This document shows, one piece after another, positions 35,767 through 43,178 of a DNA stretch of 64,000 bases; position 1 is the first letter of the stretch; every line of letters begins with the position of its first letter. Origin of the DNA: Variovorax brevis (GTDB lineage: Bacteria; Pseudomonadota; Gammaproteobacteria; Burkholderiales; Burkholderiaceae_C); the NCBI RefSeq assembly GCF_030317105.1, contig NZ_JASZYG010000002.1, forward strand, positions 620,001 through 684,000, in the 5' to 3' direction. A program made the position numbers and the translations under genes. A model generated the notes under the pieces. The model did no database searches. It was given only the letters and a program-made list of their open reading frames with translations, and had not been told where the DNA came from.

Positions 35767-37110
35767 TCAGACGCCGTAAAGGACGATCTTGGTGCCGCGC
35801 CGCAGCCAGCGGCCCGAGCGCGCGCCTGTGGCACCGCCTGGGGCTGCGCCTGCAGCGGGTGCTGGCGCGCCGCCCGCAAGCAGTCCGGGCGCATGCTGCA
35901 TGGCGGCTGTCATCGCGGCCTGCTGGGCCACTGCGCGCGGGTTGGAGCCGGGTGGTGCGGCGGCCGCGGTGGCCGCTGTTTGCCCGGCGATCTTGACGAA
36001 CTGCTTGGCGCCTTCGAACTCGCGGTCCTCGCCCGCCATCTCGCCTTCGAGGCCGAGTGCGCTGCTGGCTGCGTTGGCGATGCCGGAGCCGATCTTGGCG
36101 CCCAGCGGCCCGCCGAAGTAGGTGCCGATGGCGGTGCCGGCCAAGGGCAAGGCCTTCTTGGCAACGCCCTTGAGCACGCCGCCTACCGCCTGGCCCGCGG
36201 AGGACCGCGCGAAGCTGCCGACCGCCTTGGTGGCGCGGCTCACGAGGTCGCCCAGGAAGCGGTCGAATTCGCCTTCGTTGCTGACCGAAAGAAGTTCGCT
36301 GGCGAGTTCCATTTGCTCGCTCTCGCTGAAGGTGCCCTCGGGCGACCATTCGCTTTCCCCGAACTCGAACTGTTCATTCGAATACTCAAGCTGTGTCCGA
36401 TCGATGTCGTGCATGGTTGGCTCCTTGCGGTGGGTGACTGCGTTGAAATTGCGAACGCCTGCGCGCTCGCCGTTGGGAACTTGAAAAGGACTGCGATGGG
36501 CGGCGCCGTTGCGAAGCAGCGCGGGCGCCCAGTGGCGTGCGGCCTCGGTGGCGGCACGCAAGGCGGTGGTCTGTGGCGGGAGCGAATCGGGCAGTGAAGC
36601 GGCATGGCGCACCGCATCGACTGCCAGGCGCACGAAGCTCCTGGTCAGTTCGAACTCCTTGTCCTCGGGGCTGAGTCCTTCGAGTTCGAGGCCGAAGACC
36701 TGTGCGGCACGTGCGATCGGGTTCGCTGCTGCTGGCGCCGTCGCGGCAGGCGACGTGGAAGAGGGCGCCTGGCGAGGCACGCCGAGCGCGCGTGCTGCAA
36801 AGGGCAATGCGTTCTTTGCAAGGCCCAGCAGCTTGCACTGCAACGCCTGCGCGGTCGCCGGGCCCAGCTTGCGCAAGGCAGCCTGCCCTGCACGGGATAT
36901 CAGGCGTTCCAGCGTCTCCGCGAAAGCGCGATCGCTGGTGGCCTCCAGCAACTCGGCCGCGAACTCCATGACGAGGCCTTCATTGAAGGTCTCCGCGTTC
37001 GCCGAATACTGGTGTGCGACCGTGCTTGGCAACGCTCCCGCCAAGGCGTCGATGCTTTCCATCTCCGGGCTGTACTGCACGAGTCGTTGATTGTTGGTGG
37101 CCGCGTTCAT
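35767..37110 (-). CDS. Tandem hydrophobic-module protein, first gene of sigma-54 operon
   Basis: 447 aa, function unknown. It holds two copies of a module: a helix (EFAAELLEATSDRAFAETLERL; then ELASELLSVSNEGEFDRFLGDL), a Gly/Ala-rich hydrophobic stretch (ALPFAARALG; ALPLAGTAIGTYFGGPLG) and a conserved EDKEFELTRSFVRLA / EDREFEGAKQFVKIA motif. The second module (from residue 233) is preceded by an in-frame ATG 36414 with AAGGAG 6 nt upstream. The C-terminus WLRRGTKIVLYGV matches that of the repetitive protein. The sigma-54 promoter places the transcript start next to ATG 37110, leaving almost no leader; Met17 (37062) is an alternative start. Confidence 0.78.
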   Translation of the reverse strand: MNAATNNQRLVQYSPEMESIDALAGALPSTVAHQYSANAETFNEGLVMEFAAELLEATSDRAFAETLERLISRAGQAALRKLGPATAQALQCKLLGLAKNALPFAARALGVPRQAPSSTSPAATAPAAANPIARAAQVFGLELEGLSPEDKEFELTRSFVRLAVDAVRHAASLPDSLPPQTTALRAATEAARHWAPALLRNGAAHRSPFQVPNGERAGVRNFNAVTHRKEPTMHDIDRTQLEYSNEQFEFGESEWSPEGTFSESEQMELASELLSVSNEGEFDRFLGDLVSRATKAVGSFARSSAGQAVGGVLKGVAKKALPLAGTAIGTYFGGPLGAKIGSGIANAASSALGLEGEMAGEDREFEGAKQFVKIAGQTAATAAAAPPGSNPRAVAQQAAMTAAMQHAPGLLAGGAPAPAAGAAPGGATGARSGRWLRRGTKIVLYGV

Positions 37111-37121
37111 GCACCACTCTT

Positions 37122-37137
37122 TGCAATCGGTGTGCCA
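37122..37137 (-). promoter_or_regulatory. Sigma-54 promoter of the seven-gene operon
   Basis: Minus-strand TGGCACACCGATTGCA fits the -24/-12 consensus TGGCACR-N4-TTGCW at every defined position. The -12 C falls at 37123, so transcription should begin near 37111, next to the start codon of the first gene. Confidence 0.85.
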
Positions 37138-37140
37138 AGC

Positions 37141-37178
37141 GCAAACACCCGGGTTTGGGGGGCAAACAGTGCGTTTGC
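37141..37178. promoter_or_regulatory. Paired inverted repeats, candidate activator-binding sites
   Basis: GCAAAC-N6-GTTTGG (37141-37158, one mismatch) and GCAAAC-N5-GTTTGC (37162-37178, perfect) lie side by side with about 20 bp between centres. They sit between two divergent sigma-54 promoters, so they are candidates for the upstream activating sequence of the enhancer-binding protein at 26041-27432. Confidence 0.55.
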
Positions 37179-37337
37179 GGCGAAGCTCGTTTCGTTGCAG
37201 GGCCTTGGACGGGCCTCATCGGCGAAGCGTGTTTCGGTGCCTTCGAACACACTCCGCCCCACGGCGTTTCATAGGCAACACGAGAAGTCTTTGGCGCAGG
37301 CCGAAGGGTTCATTGAGGCGGCTGGCCGGTCGCGCCT

Positions 37338-37353
37338 TGGCACGATGGTTGCA
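37338..37353 (+). promoter_or_regulatory. Sigma-54 promoter of the 73-aa gene
   Basis: TGGCACGATGGTTGCA matches the -24/-12 consensus TGGCACG-N4-TTGCW perfectly. The predicted start near 37364 gives a leader of about 90 nt to the ATG at 37454. The remainder of the 343-bp intergenic region 37111-37453 holds only this promoter, the opposing one and the inverted repeats. Confidence 0.88.
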
Positions 37354-37453
37354 CCGTGAGTAGCGAGCAAACCGGGCTGCACGCCGATTGCAAATCCAGA
37401 CAGATGCTTCGCGCGTATTACGTCCATCCACATGAGCTTCAAGGGGAGCAAAG

Positions 37454-37675
37454 ATGAACTCATCTCAAACAGCTTCAGGCTCGGGCAGTCACTACGAACT
37501 GCGCTTTCGCTCGCTCTTCAACGAGGGGCGCGGGTATGCGTTTCCATGCGATGCCGGCGGGCAGGTGAACATGGACACGCTCAGCGACAGGGCCCGCAGC
37601 AACTACCTGTATGCGCGAATTGGCATCGGACGCGAGTTCTCGGTTCCTGCGGTGCAACCTGCTGCCGAGGCGTGA
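37454..37675 (+). CDS. Conserved small hypothetical protein
   Basis: 73 aa, soluble, with segments YELRFRSLFNEGRGYAFPCDAGG and RARSNYLYARIGIGREF that I associate with a conserved short protein of unknown function in Burkholderiales. AGGGGAG lies 5 nt before ATG 37454. It is transcribed from its own sigma-54 promoter, divergent from the seven-gene operon, which links it to the same regulatory circuit. A single Cys is present. Function unknown. Confidence 0.75.
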   Translation: MNSSQTASGSGSHYELRFRSLFNEGRGYAFPCDAGGQVNMDTLSDRARSNYLYARIGIGREFSVPAVQPAAEA

Positions 37676-37822
37676 CGCCCGGCAGCGCTTGCTGAATCAC
37701 CCTGCAGGAAGCGTGGACGGGTCTCGACGGTGTTGGCGCAAAATGCCCCATCCCGATTTCGATGCTGCGCGAGGGCTGAAGGCCGCTTCGCAGCTGGAGT
37801 GGTTGTCGCCCTGGAATGCTCC

Positions 37823-38650
37823 ATGATCCCGCCGTCAGTCTCACATCGCGAACGCGGATTGCTGACTCTGTTCGCGGTGCTGCTGGTCATCGCCGTCGTC
37901 GCGCCGGCGCTGCCGATGCCCGAGCACTTCGGCGCGGCATTTGCGGATCGTCGTGCGTGGATGGGCTTGCCGAACGCGATGGACGTGCTGAGCAACCTGC
38001 CTTTTGCCATGTTCGGCTTCAGCGGCTTGTTGTGGCTGCACCGGCTGGGTCGGCTTCGCCACGGCGCCCGGGTGCGGCCGTTGCAGCATCGCGCAGATCA
38101 TCCGCCTGACAACGCGCTCCATTGCGCCTGGATGTTCTTTGCGGGGCTGATCCTCACCGCCGCGGGCTCGACCTTCTATCACCTGGAGCCGGACGAATGG
38201 CGTCTGGTCGCGGACCGTCTGGGCATGTCGGTTGCGTTCGCCGGCATCGTGGGCGTTGCGGTCTGCGACCGGGTCAGTGCGCGCGCGGGTTGGCCTGCGG
38301 CCTGGTTCATGCTCGTTGCGGGTGTATTGGCGGCGAGCACCCATCACGGGACCGGCAACGTGTTGCCATGGGCGCTGGTGCAATTCGGCGGCATGGCCGT
38401 GATCCTGGCGCTGGCGCTCGCCAAGCCGCTGCGCAACGCTGTCGGCGTCAGGCTGGGCTGGGTCATCGCCTGCTACGGGCTGGCCAAGCTGTTCGAGTTG
38501 GGGGACCATGCGATCTTTGACGCGACGCACGAGCTGATCTCGGGCCACACCCTCAAGCACCTGGCGGCTGCGCTCGCGGCTCTTCCGGTGCTGTACGCGT
38601 TGGCGCGGCAGACGTTGCGATATCCGGGCGCAGCGGCCGTCACGGTGTGA
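37823..38650 (+). CDS. Alkaline ceramidase-like (CREST-type) membrane protein
   Basis: 275 aa with about seven hydrophobic segments. Conserved-looking polar residues lie in SNLPFAMFG, AGSTFYHLEPDEWRLVADRLGM, a central THHGTGN and a C-terminal HELISGHTLKHLAAAL, a His/Asp/Ser pattern like the zinc-dependent alkaline ceramidase/CREST hydrolases. Bacterial members are often annotated as ceramidase family, but activity on ceramides here is unproven. ATG 37823 is preferred to an upstream in-frame start at 37730, which adds a non-family-like extension. Confidence 0.78.
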   Translation: MIPPSVSHRERGLLTLFAVLLVIAVVAPALPMPEHFGAAFADRRAWMGLPNAMDVLSNLPFAMFGFSGLLWLHRLGRLRHGARVRPLQHRADHPPDNALHCAWMFFAGLILTAAGSTFYHLEPDEWRLVADRLGMSVAFAGIVGVAVCDRVSARAGWPAAWFMLVAGVLAASTHHGTGNVLPWALVQFGGMAVILALALAKPLRNAVGVRLGWVIACYGLAKLFELGDHAIFDATHELISGHTLKHLAAALAALPVLYALARQTLRYPGAAAVTV

Positions 38651-38763
38651 GGAAGCGTGACGGGGATGTGCGCATGAATGAGGCCAAGGCAGGCAACAGC
38701 TGAAGGTTTCACTCAGCCAGCGGTGCCGGGTGCGCCGTGTCTGTCAGCGCACCCCGTCCGCCT

Positions 38764-39660
38764 TCAGGCCAGATTCGCCTTCAGGAAGGCCACCGACCGC
38801 TCCCAGGCCAGTTGCGCGGCCGCGGGGTCGTAGCGCGGCGTCGTGTCGTTGTTGAACCCGTGCTGCGTGCCTGCGTACTGGTACATCGTGTACTTCACGC
38901 CCGCGGTTTTCAGGGCGGTTTCATAGGCGGGCCATGCCGCGTTGATGCGCTCATCGACACCGGCCAGTTGCACCAGCAGTGGTGCTTTCACTTTGGCGGC
39001 CTCTTCCGGCGCGGGCGTGTTGCCGTAGAAGGGCACTGCGGCGTTCAGGTCGGGCATTTGCGTGGCGAGCCAGTGGGAGATGCCGCCGCCCCAGCAAAAG
39101 CCGATCACGCCCAGCTTGCCATTGCCATCGGCGCGGCCGCGCAGCCAGGTTGCAGCGGCCAGGAAGTCCGCGCGCGTCTTGGCCTGGTCGAGCTTGCCGA
39201 ACGCGTCCCGCGCCTTGTCCTCGTCACCGGGATAGCCGCCCATGGACGTCAATGCGTCCGGCCCGAAAGCCATGAAACCGTCGAGCGCCAGTCGGCGCGC
39301 GATGTCCTCGATGTGCGGATTGAGTCCGCGGTTCTCGTGGACGACCAGCACCGCCGGCAGTCGCTTCGATCCGGCGGAGGCAGGCCGGGCCAGGTACCCG
39401 TTGATGGTGCCGTAGCCGGCCGGCGAGGGCACGGTGACCCGCTCCGTCTTGATCCGTGCATCGTCCGGCTTGATCTGCTGGCCTGCCGCAAAGTTGGGAC
39501 TGAGTGCTGCCAGCAAGCCGGCCGCCGTCATGCCGGCTTTTGCAAATCGCTCGGCGCCGCGCAGGAACCCGCGCCGATCGACGCCGCCGTGCACGTACGC
39601 ATCGAAAAGAACCAGCAGTTCCTGATCGAAATCTTTGGCGGAAAGTTGTGGTGGGGGCAT
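38764..39660 (-). CDS. Dienelactone-hydrolase-family alpha/beta hydrolase
   Basis: 298 aa. The nucleophile Cys is in GVIGFCWGGG, the acid in QLAGVDERI and the His in GTQHGFNND, the standard DLH triad. An RRGFLRG segment near residue 29, followed by a mildly hydrophobic stretch (AGMTAAGLLAALSPNFAAG), resembles an internal Tat signal, as in YghX-like family members, so the enzyme may be exported folded. GGAG lies 5 nt before ATG 39660. Substrate unknown. Confidence 0.9.
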   Translation of the reverse strand: MPPPQLSAKDFDQELLVLFDAYVHGGVDRRGFLRGAERFAKAGMTAAGLLAALSPNFAAGQQIKPDDARIKTERVTVPSPAGYGTINGYLARPASAGSKRLPAVLVVHENRGLNPHIEDIARRLALDGFMAFGPDALTSMGGYPGDEDKARDAFGKLDQAKTRADFLAAATWLRGRADGNGKLGVIGFCWGGGISHWLATQMPDLNAAVPFYGNTPAPEEAAKVKAPLLVQLAGVDERINAAWPAYETALKTAGVKYTMYQYAGTQHGFNNDTTPRYDPAAAQLAWERSVAFLKANLA

Positions 39661-39883
39661 GTGGACTCCGGTGAAGGTGGATCAATGATCGACATCGTGG
39701 AAGCCTCGCAGCAACGAGGTGACGACGCCCTCGGGAACGGTCCTGGCGCAGACCGACGTACTCTGATCGACCCCTTCGCGTCGAGTTCCGCGCGGATTGG
39801 AGTTCAGACTCCGGAAAAACCCGCCCGCAAGCGCTCGGGAAATCGCGCGGTGGATCGCGCGTTCCCCTGGAGCCCTGCGTGCT

Positions 39884-40636
39884 TCAGGAGAGACCGGCCA
39901 GCGCCCGGCGCTTGGCCCGCGCCCGGATGTTGAGCGCCTCCACAGCCAGCGAGAACGCCATGGCCGCGTAGATGTAGCCCTTGGGCACGTGCTGGTCGAA
40001 GGCTTCGGCGGTCAGGGCCATGCCCACCATCACCAGGAAGGCCAAAGCCAGCACCTTGACCGAGGGGTGCTTGTCGACGAAGTCGCCGATCGGCTTGGCG
40101 GCCACCAGCATCACGGCCACCGACGCAATCACCGCGGCCATCATCACCGCGATCTGGTCGACCATGCCCACGGCAGTGATGACGGAGTCGAGCGAGAAGA
40201 CGATGTCGATGATGGCGATCTGGCCGATGATGCTCCAGAACATGGTCCTGCCTGCAGCAGCGGACACCTCCGGCGGCGTTTCGCCGGGTCCGTGCTCTTC
40301 GCGCGCCTCCACCTCCACGAAGATTTCGTGCGACGCCTTGTAGAGCAGGAAGAGCCCGCCCAGCAGCAGCACGAGGTCACGTCCGCTGATGCCCTGGCCG
40401 GCCACGGTGAAGAGGTCCGCCGTCAGGCCCATCACCCAACTCAGCGAGAGCAGCAGCAGCAGGCGCGTGACCATCGCAAAGCCCAGGCCGAGCCGCCGCG
40501 CCTTGTCGCGCGTCTCGGGCGGCAGGCGTCCGACGAGGATCGAGATGAAGATGATGTTGTCGATGCCCAGAACGATTTCCAGGCTGGTCAGCATCGCGAA
40601 CGCGATCCAGACGTTGGGGTCCGAGAGGAGTTGCAT
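39884..40636 (-). CDS. TerC-family membrane protein
   Basis: 250 aa with seven to eight hydrophobic segments and the TerC signatures ALTSLEIVLGIDNIIFISILVGRLP near the start and IIDIVFSLDSVITAVGMV in the middle, whose acidic residues within membrane helices are thought to bind metal. TerC proteins are linked to tellurite resistance and to manganese export for secreted metalloproteins. GAGG-like sequence precedes ATG 40636; the earlier in-frame ATG 40678 is less likely. A weak hairpin with a run of T lies downstream at about 39815-39840 on the minus strand. Confidence 0.92.
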   Translation of the reverse strand: MQLLSDPNVWIAFAMLTSLEIVLGIDNIIFISILVGRLPPETRDKARRLGLGFAMVTRLLLLLSLSWVMGLTADLFTVAGQGISGRDLVLLLGGLFLLYKASHEIFVEVEAREEHGPGETPPEVSAAAGRTMFWSIIGQIAIIDIVFSLDSVITAVGMVDQIAVMMAAVIASVAVMLVAAKPIGDFVDKHPSVKVLALAFLVMVGMALTAEAFDQHVPKGYIYAAMAFSLAVEALNIRARAKRRALAGLS

Positions 40637-40756
40637 GGCTTCGGTCGCTGCTGATGTTGAAGGGCCCGAAGGTAGCAAAAATGTTGCCCTTCAGGTGGCC
40701 TGATTTTTTTTGTGGATTGGGTGCCCGTCGAACGGGGCTCATGGGGATGCCGGGAT

Positions 40757-40781
40757 GTGCGCGGCCGGGAGGCCAGCGCAC
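40757..40781. repeat. Strong hairpin downstream of the Rrf2 gene
   Basis: GTGCGCGGCC (40757-40766), GGGA loop, GGCC-A-GCGCAC (40771-40781): a ten-base-pair stem with one bulge, just past the 3' end of the Rrf2 gene. It may act as a terminator or RNA stabiliser; no T-tract adjoins it. Confidence 0.45.
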
Positions 40782-40795
40782 TTGACGCGCCAAGA

Positions 40796-41326
40796 TCAGC
40801 GTGGCAGGAACATCCCCAGCTGGAACACCGAGTTGGGCGCCTGCGGCAACAAGGACTTGACGCGGCGGCCCTTGGTGGTCGCCTGCTGCGCGGGCTGCAC
40901 TTCGGGCTGGACGTTGGCGGCCCGCTGTTCATCGACGAGTGATTGAAGGGTCACGGAGGCCAGGAACTCCAGCACGCGCTGTCCCAGCGAGGTCCAGAGC
41001 TCCGGCGTGAGGCAGCGTTGCCCCGTGGGGCGGATATCGGCGCCCAACTCGCGGCACACGTCGAGTTCCGCGCTGTCAACAGCCGAAACGATGTCCGCCA
41101 CCGAAATGGCTTCCAGCGGCCGCGCGACCTTGTAGCCGCCGCCGGGGCCCCGGGTGGATTGAACCAGCCCGTGGCGACGAAGGTCGGTGAACATCTGCTC
41201 GAGGTAGGACATCGACATGTGGCGCCGGCGCGAAATGCCGGCCAGCGCCACGGGGCCCGAGCGCTGCTGCAGGGCCACGTCGATCATGGCGACCACCGCT
41301 TGGCGGCCCTTGGTGGTGAGACGCAT
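40796..41326 (-). CDS. Rrf2-family (IscR-like) transcriptional regulator
   Basis: 176 aa. A winged helix-turn-helix N-terminus (MRLTTKGRQAVVAMIDVAL, then SYLEQMFTDLRRHGLVQSTRGPGGGY) is typical of IscR relatives. IscR binds a [2Fe-2S] cluster through three cysteines; here only two are present in that region (LDVCRELGADIRPTGQRCLTPELW), so cluster binding is doubtful or uses another ligand. The C-terminal 45 residues are an unusual Gln/Ala-rich tail. It is not next to isc genes, so it is a paralogue with unknown targets. The Bax-inhibitor gene lies 24 nt upstream. Confidence 0.88.
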   Translation of the reverse strand: MRLTTKGRQAVVAMIDVALQQRSGPVALAGISRRRHMSMSYLEQMFTDLRRHGLVQSTRGPGGGYKVARPLEAISVADIVSAVDSAELDVCRELGADIRPTGQRCLTPELWTSLGQRVLEFLASVTLQSLVDEQRAANVQPEVQPAQQATTKGRRVKSLLPQAPNSVFQLGMFLPR

Positions 41327-41350
41327 GGATCTTCTCCGGCCAGGTTGACG

Positions 41351-42037
41351 TTATTCGCGGCTGCTCGTGAGGCCCAGCAGCGCCAGCAGCGACTGGAACA
41401 CGTTGAACAGGCTCAGGTACACGCCCAGCGTCGCGCTGATGTAGTTGGTCTCTTCGCCGTCACGCACGCGCTTGAGGTCATGCAGGATGAAGGCGGAGAA
41501 GATGCCGATGGCCAGCACCGACAAGGCCATCATCAACGCACTCGACTGGATGAACAGGTTGGCAATGCCCGCCACCAGCAGCACGATGGCGCCGATGAAG
41601 AGCCACTTGCCCATTGCGCTGAGGTCGCGCTTGATGACTGACGACAGCATTGCCATGCCAAGGAACACGCCGCCCGTGCCGGCAAATGCGGTCATCACCA
41701 GGCCCGCGCCATTCGCAAGGCCCAGGACGCTGCCGACCATGCGCGACAGCATCAGCCCCATGAAGAAGGTGAAGGCCAGCAGCACCGGCACGCCGGCCGC
41801 CGAGTTCTTGGTCTTCTCGATGGCGAACATGAAGCCGAAGGCGCCGCCCAGGAACACGATCATGCTGATGCCTGGCGACATGGCTGCTGCGATGCCCGTT
41901 GCCACGCCGATCCACGCGCCCAGCACCGTTGGCACCATGGAAAGCGACAGCAGCCAGTAGGTGTTGCGCAGCACGCGGTTGCGCTCGACGGCCGAATCGA
42001 CGCGGGCCGATCGCGGGAAGTGCAGTTCTTGGTTCAT
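41351..42037 (-). CDS. Bax inhibitor-1 / YccA-family membrane protein
   Basis: 228 aa with seven transmembrane segments after a short soluble N-terminus (RNRVLRNTYWLLSLSM), the usual BI-1/YccA pattern. E. coli YccA modulates the FtsH membrane protease. The conserved C-terminal Asp region is seen in LHDLKRVRDGEETNYISATLGVYLSLFNVF. ATG 42037 is chosen (MNQELHF); earlier codons run into the shared divergent promoter region with nhaR. Confidence 0.93.
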   Translation of the reverse strand: MNQELHFPRSARVDSAVERNRVLRNTYWLLSLSMVPTVLGAWIGVATGIAAAMSPGISMIVFLGGAFGFMFAIEKTKNSAAGVPVLLAFTFFMGLMLSRMVGSVLGLANGAGLVMTAFAGTGGVFLGMAMLSSVIKRDLSAMGKWLFIGAIVLLVAGIANLFIQSSALMMALSVLAIGIFSAFILHDLKRVRDGEETNYISATLGVYLSLFNVFQSLLALLGLTSSRE

Positions 42038-42155
42038 CTGGATTTTCCTGAAGGAGTTGTACCCGTCAAATCTAAGGCCATTGAGTCTTCGAGAAAAGTC
42101 GTATATTTGGCATCGTTTCATCGCTTTATGCGAAGTATCGAGGGATTACCCGCCA

Positions 42156-43052
42156 ATGAACTTCAAGCATCTGCACTACTTCTGGGCTGCGGCCAAGGCG
42201 GGCGGCATCGTGCGCGCGGGCCAGCAGCTGCACATCACGCCGCAGACCTTGTCGGCGCAGATCAAGCTGCTCGAGGACTCGCTCGGCTGCCACCTGTTCC
42301 AGAAAAGCGGCCGCGGTGTGGAGCTCACGCCGGATGGGCGCACCGCGCTGAGCTACGCCGAACAGATCTTTTCGTTGGGCGCCGAACTGGAGGCTGCCGT
42401 CAGCAGCAAGGGCCTCTCGGGCCGAAGCCTGAGCTTTCGGGTGGGCATTGCGGATTCGGTGCCCAAGTCCATCGCCTACCGCCTGCTGGAGCCCGCGCTG
42501 GCCATTCCCGAACAGGTCCGCCTGATCTGCCACGAAGGCAATTTCCGCGACCTCTTGGCGCAGCTGTCGGTGCATCGGCTGGACATCGTGATTGCCGACG
42601 AAGCCATGGGCAAGCAGACCAGCGTCAAGGCCTTCAACCACACGCTGGGCACCACCGACATGACCTTCTTCATGGCGGACAGCCTCAAGAAAACGGTGAA
42701 AGGGGCGTTTCCGGCCTGCCTCGATGGCGCGCCCATGCTGATCCAGGGATCGTCATCGGCGATGCGGCAGCGGCTGGACCTGTGGCTCGCGGAGCATGGC
42801 TTGCGACCGCGCCTGATCGGCGAGTTCGACGACGCGGCGCTGCTCAAGGCCTTCGGCAGCGAAGGCCGTGGTGTGTTCATGTCGCCGAGCGTGCTGGAGG
42901 ATGAAACCTGCGCGCAATACGGCGTCAGGGTGCTCGGGCGCGCACCCGAACTGGTGGAAGAGTTCTTTGCCGTGTCGCTGGAGCGGCGCATCACGCATCC
43001 CTGCGTGGCGGCCATCACGCATTCGGCGCGGGTGAAGTTCCTGCGCAAGTAG
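42156..43052 (+). CDS. nhaR: LysR-type regulator NhaR
   Basis: 298 aa. It opens with MNFKHLHYFWAAAKAGGIVRAGQQLHITPQTLSAQIKLLE, the winged helix of NhaR, which controls sodium/proton antiporter genes in enterobacteria; the C-terminal effector domain follows normally. No nhaA lies nearby, so the target may be the divergent BI-1 gene or distant genes. A TATATT box at about 42108, with TTGAGT 15 nt upstream, is a possible promoter. ATG 42156 is chosen since the frame upstream encodes no family sequence. Confidence 0.9.
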   Translation: MNFKHLHYFWAAAKAGGIVRAGQQLHITPQTLSAQIKLLEDSLGCHLFQKSGRGVELTPDGRTALSYAEQIFSLGAELEAAVSSKGLSGRSLSFRVGIADSVPKSIAYRLLEPALAIPEQVRLICHEGNFRDLLAQLSVHRLDIVIADEAMGKQTSVKAFNHTLGTTDMTFFMADSLKKTVKGAFPACLDGAPMLIQGSSSAMRQRLDLWLAEHGLRPRLIGEFDDAALLKAFGSEGRGVFMSPSVLEDETCAQYGVRVLGRAPELVEEFFAVSLERRITHPCVAAITHSARVKFLRK

Positions 43053-43178
43053 GGCGACTCCGTAAACCTACGGACCAGCCCCGTAGCCGTACGACTGGCG
43101 TGCGGGCGGGGCAGTTTCTACAGTCCGCAGACGCGGCGACGATGCCGCGCCATCCCTTTTCCTTTCGGAGACTCCTTC

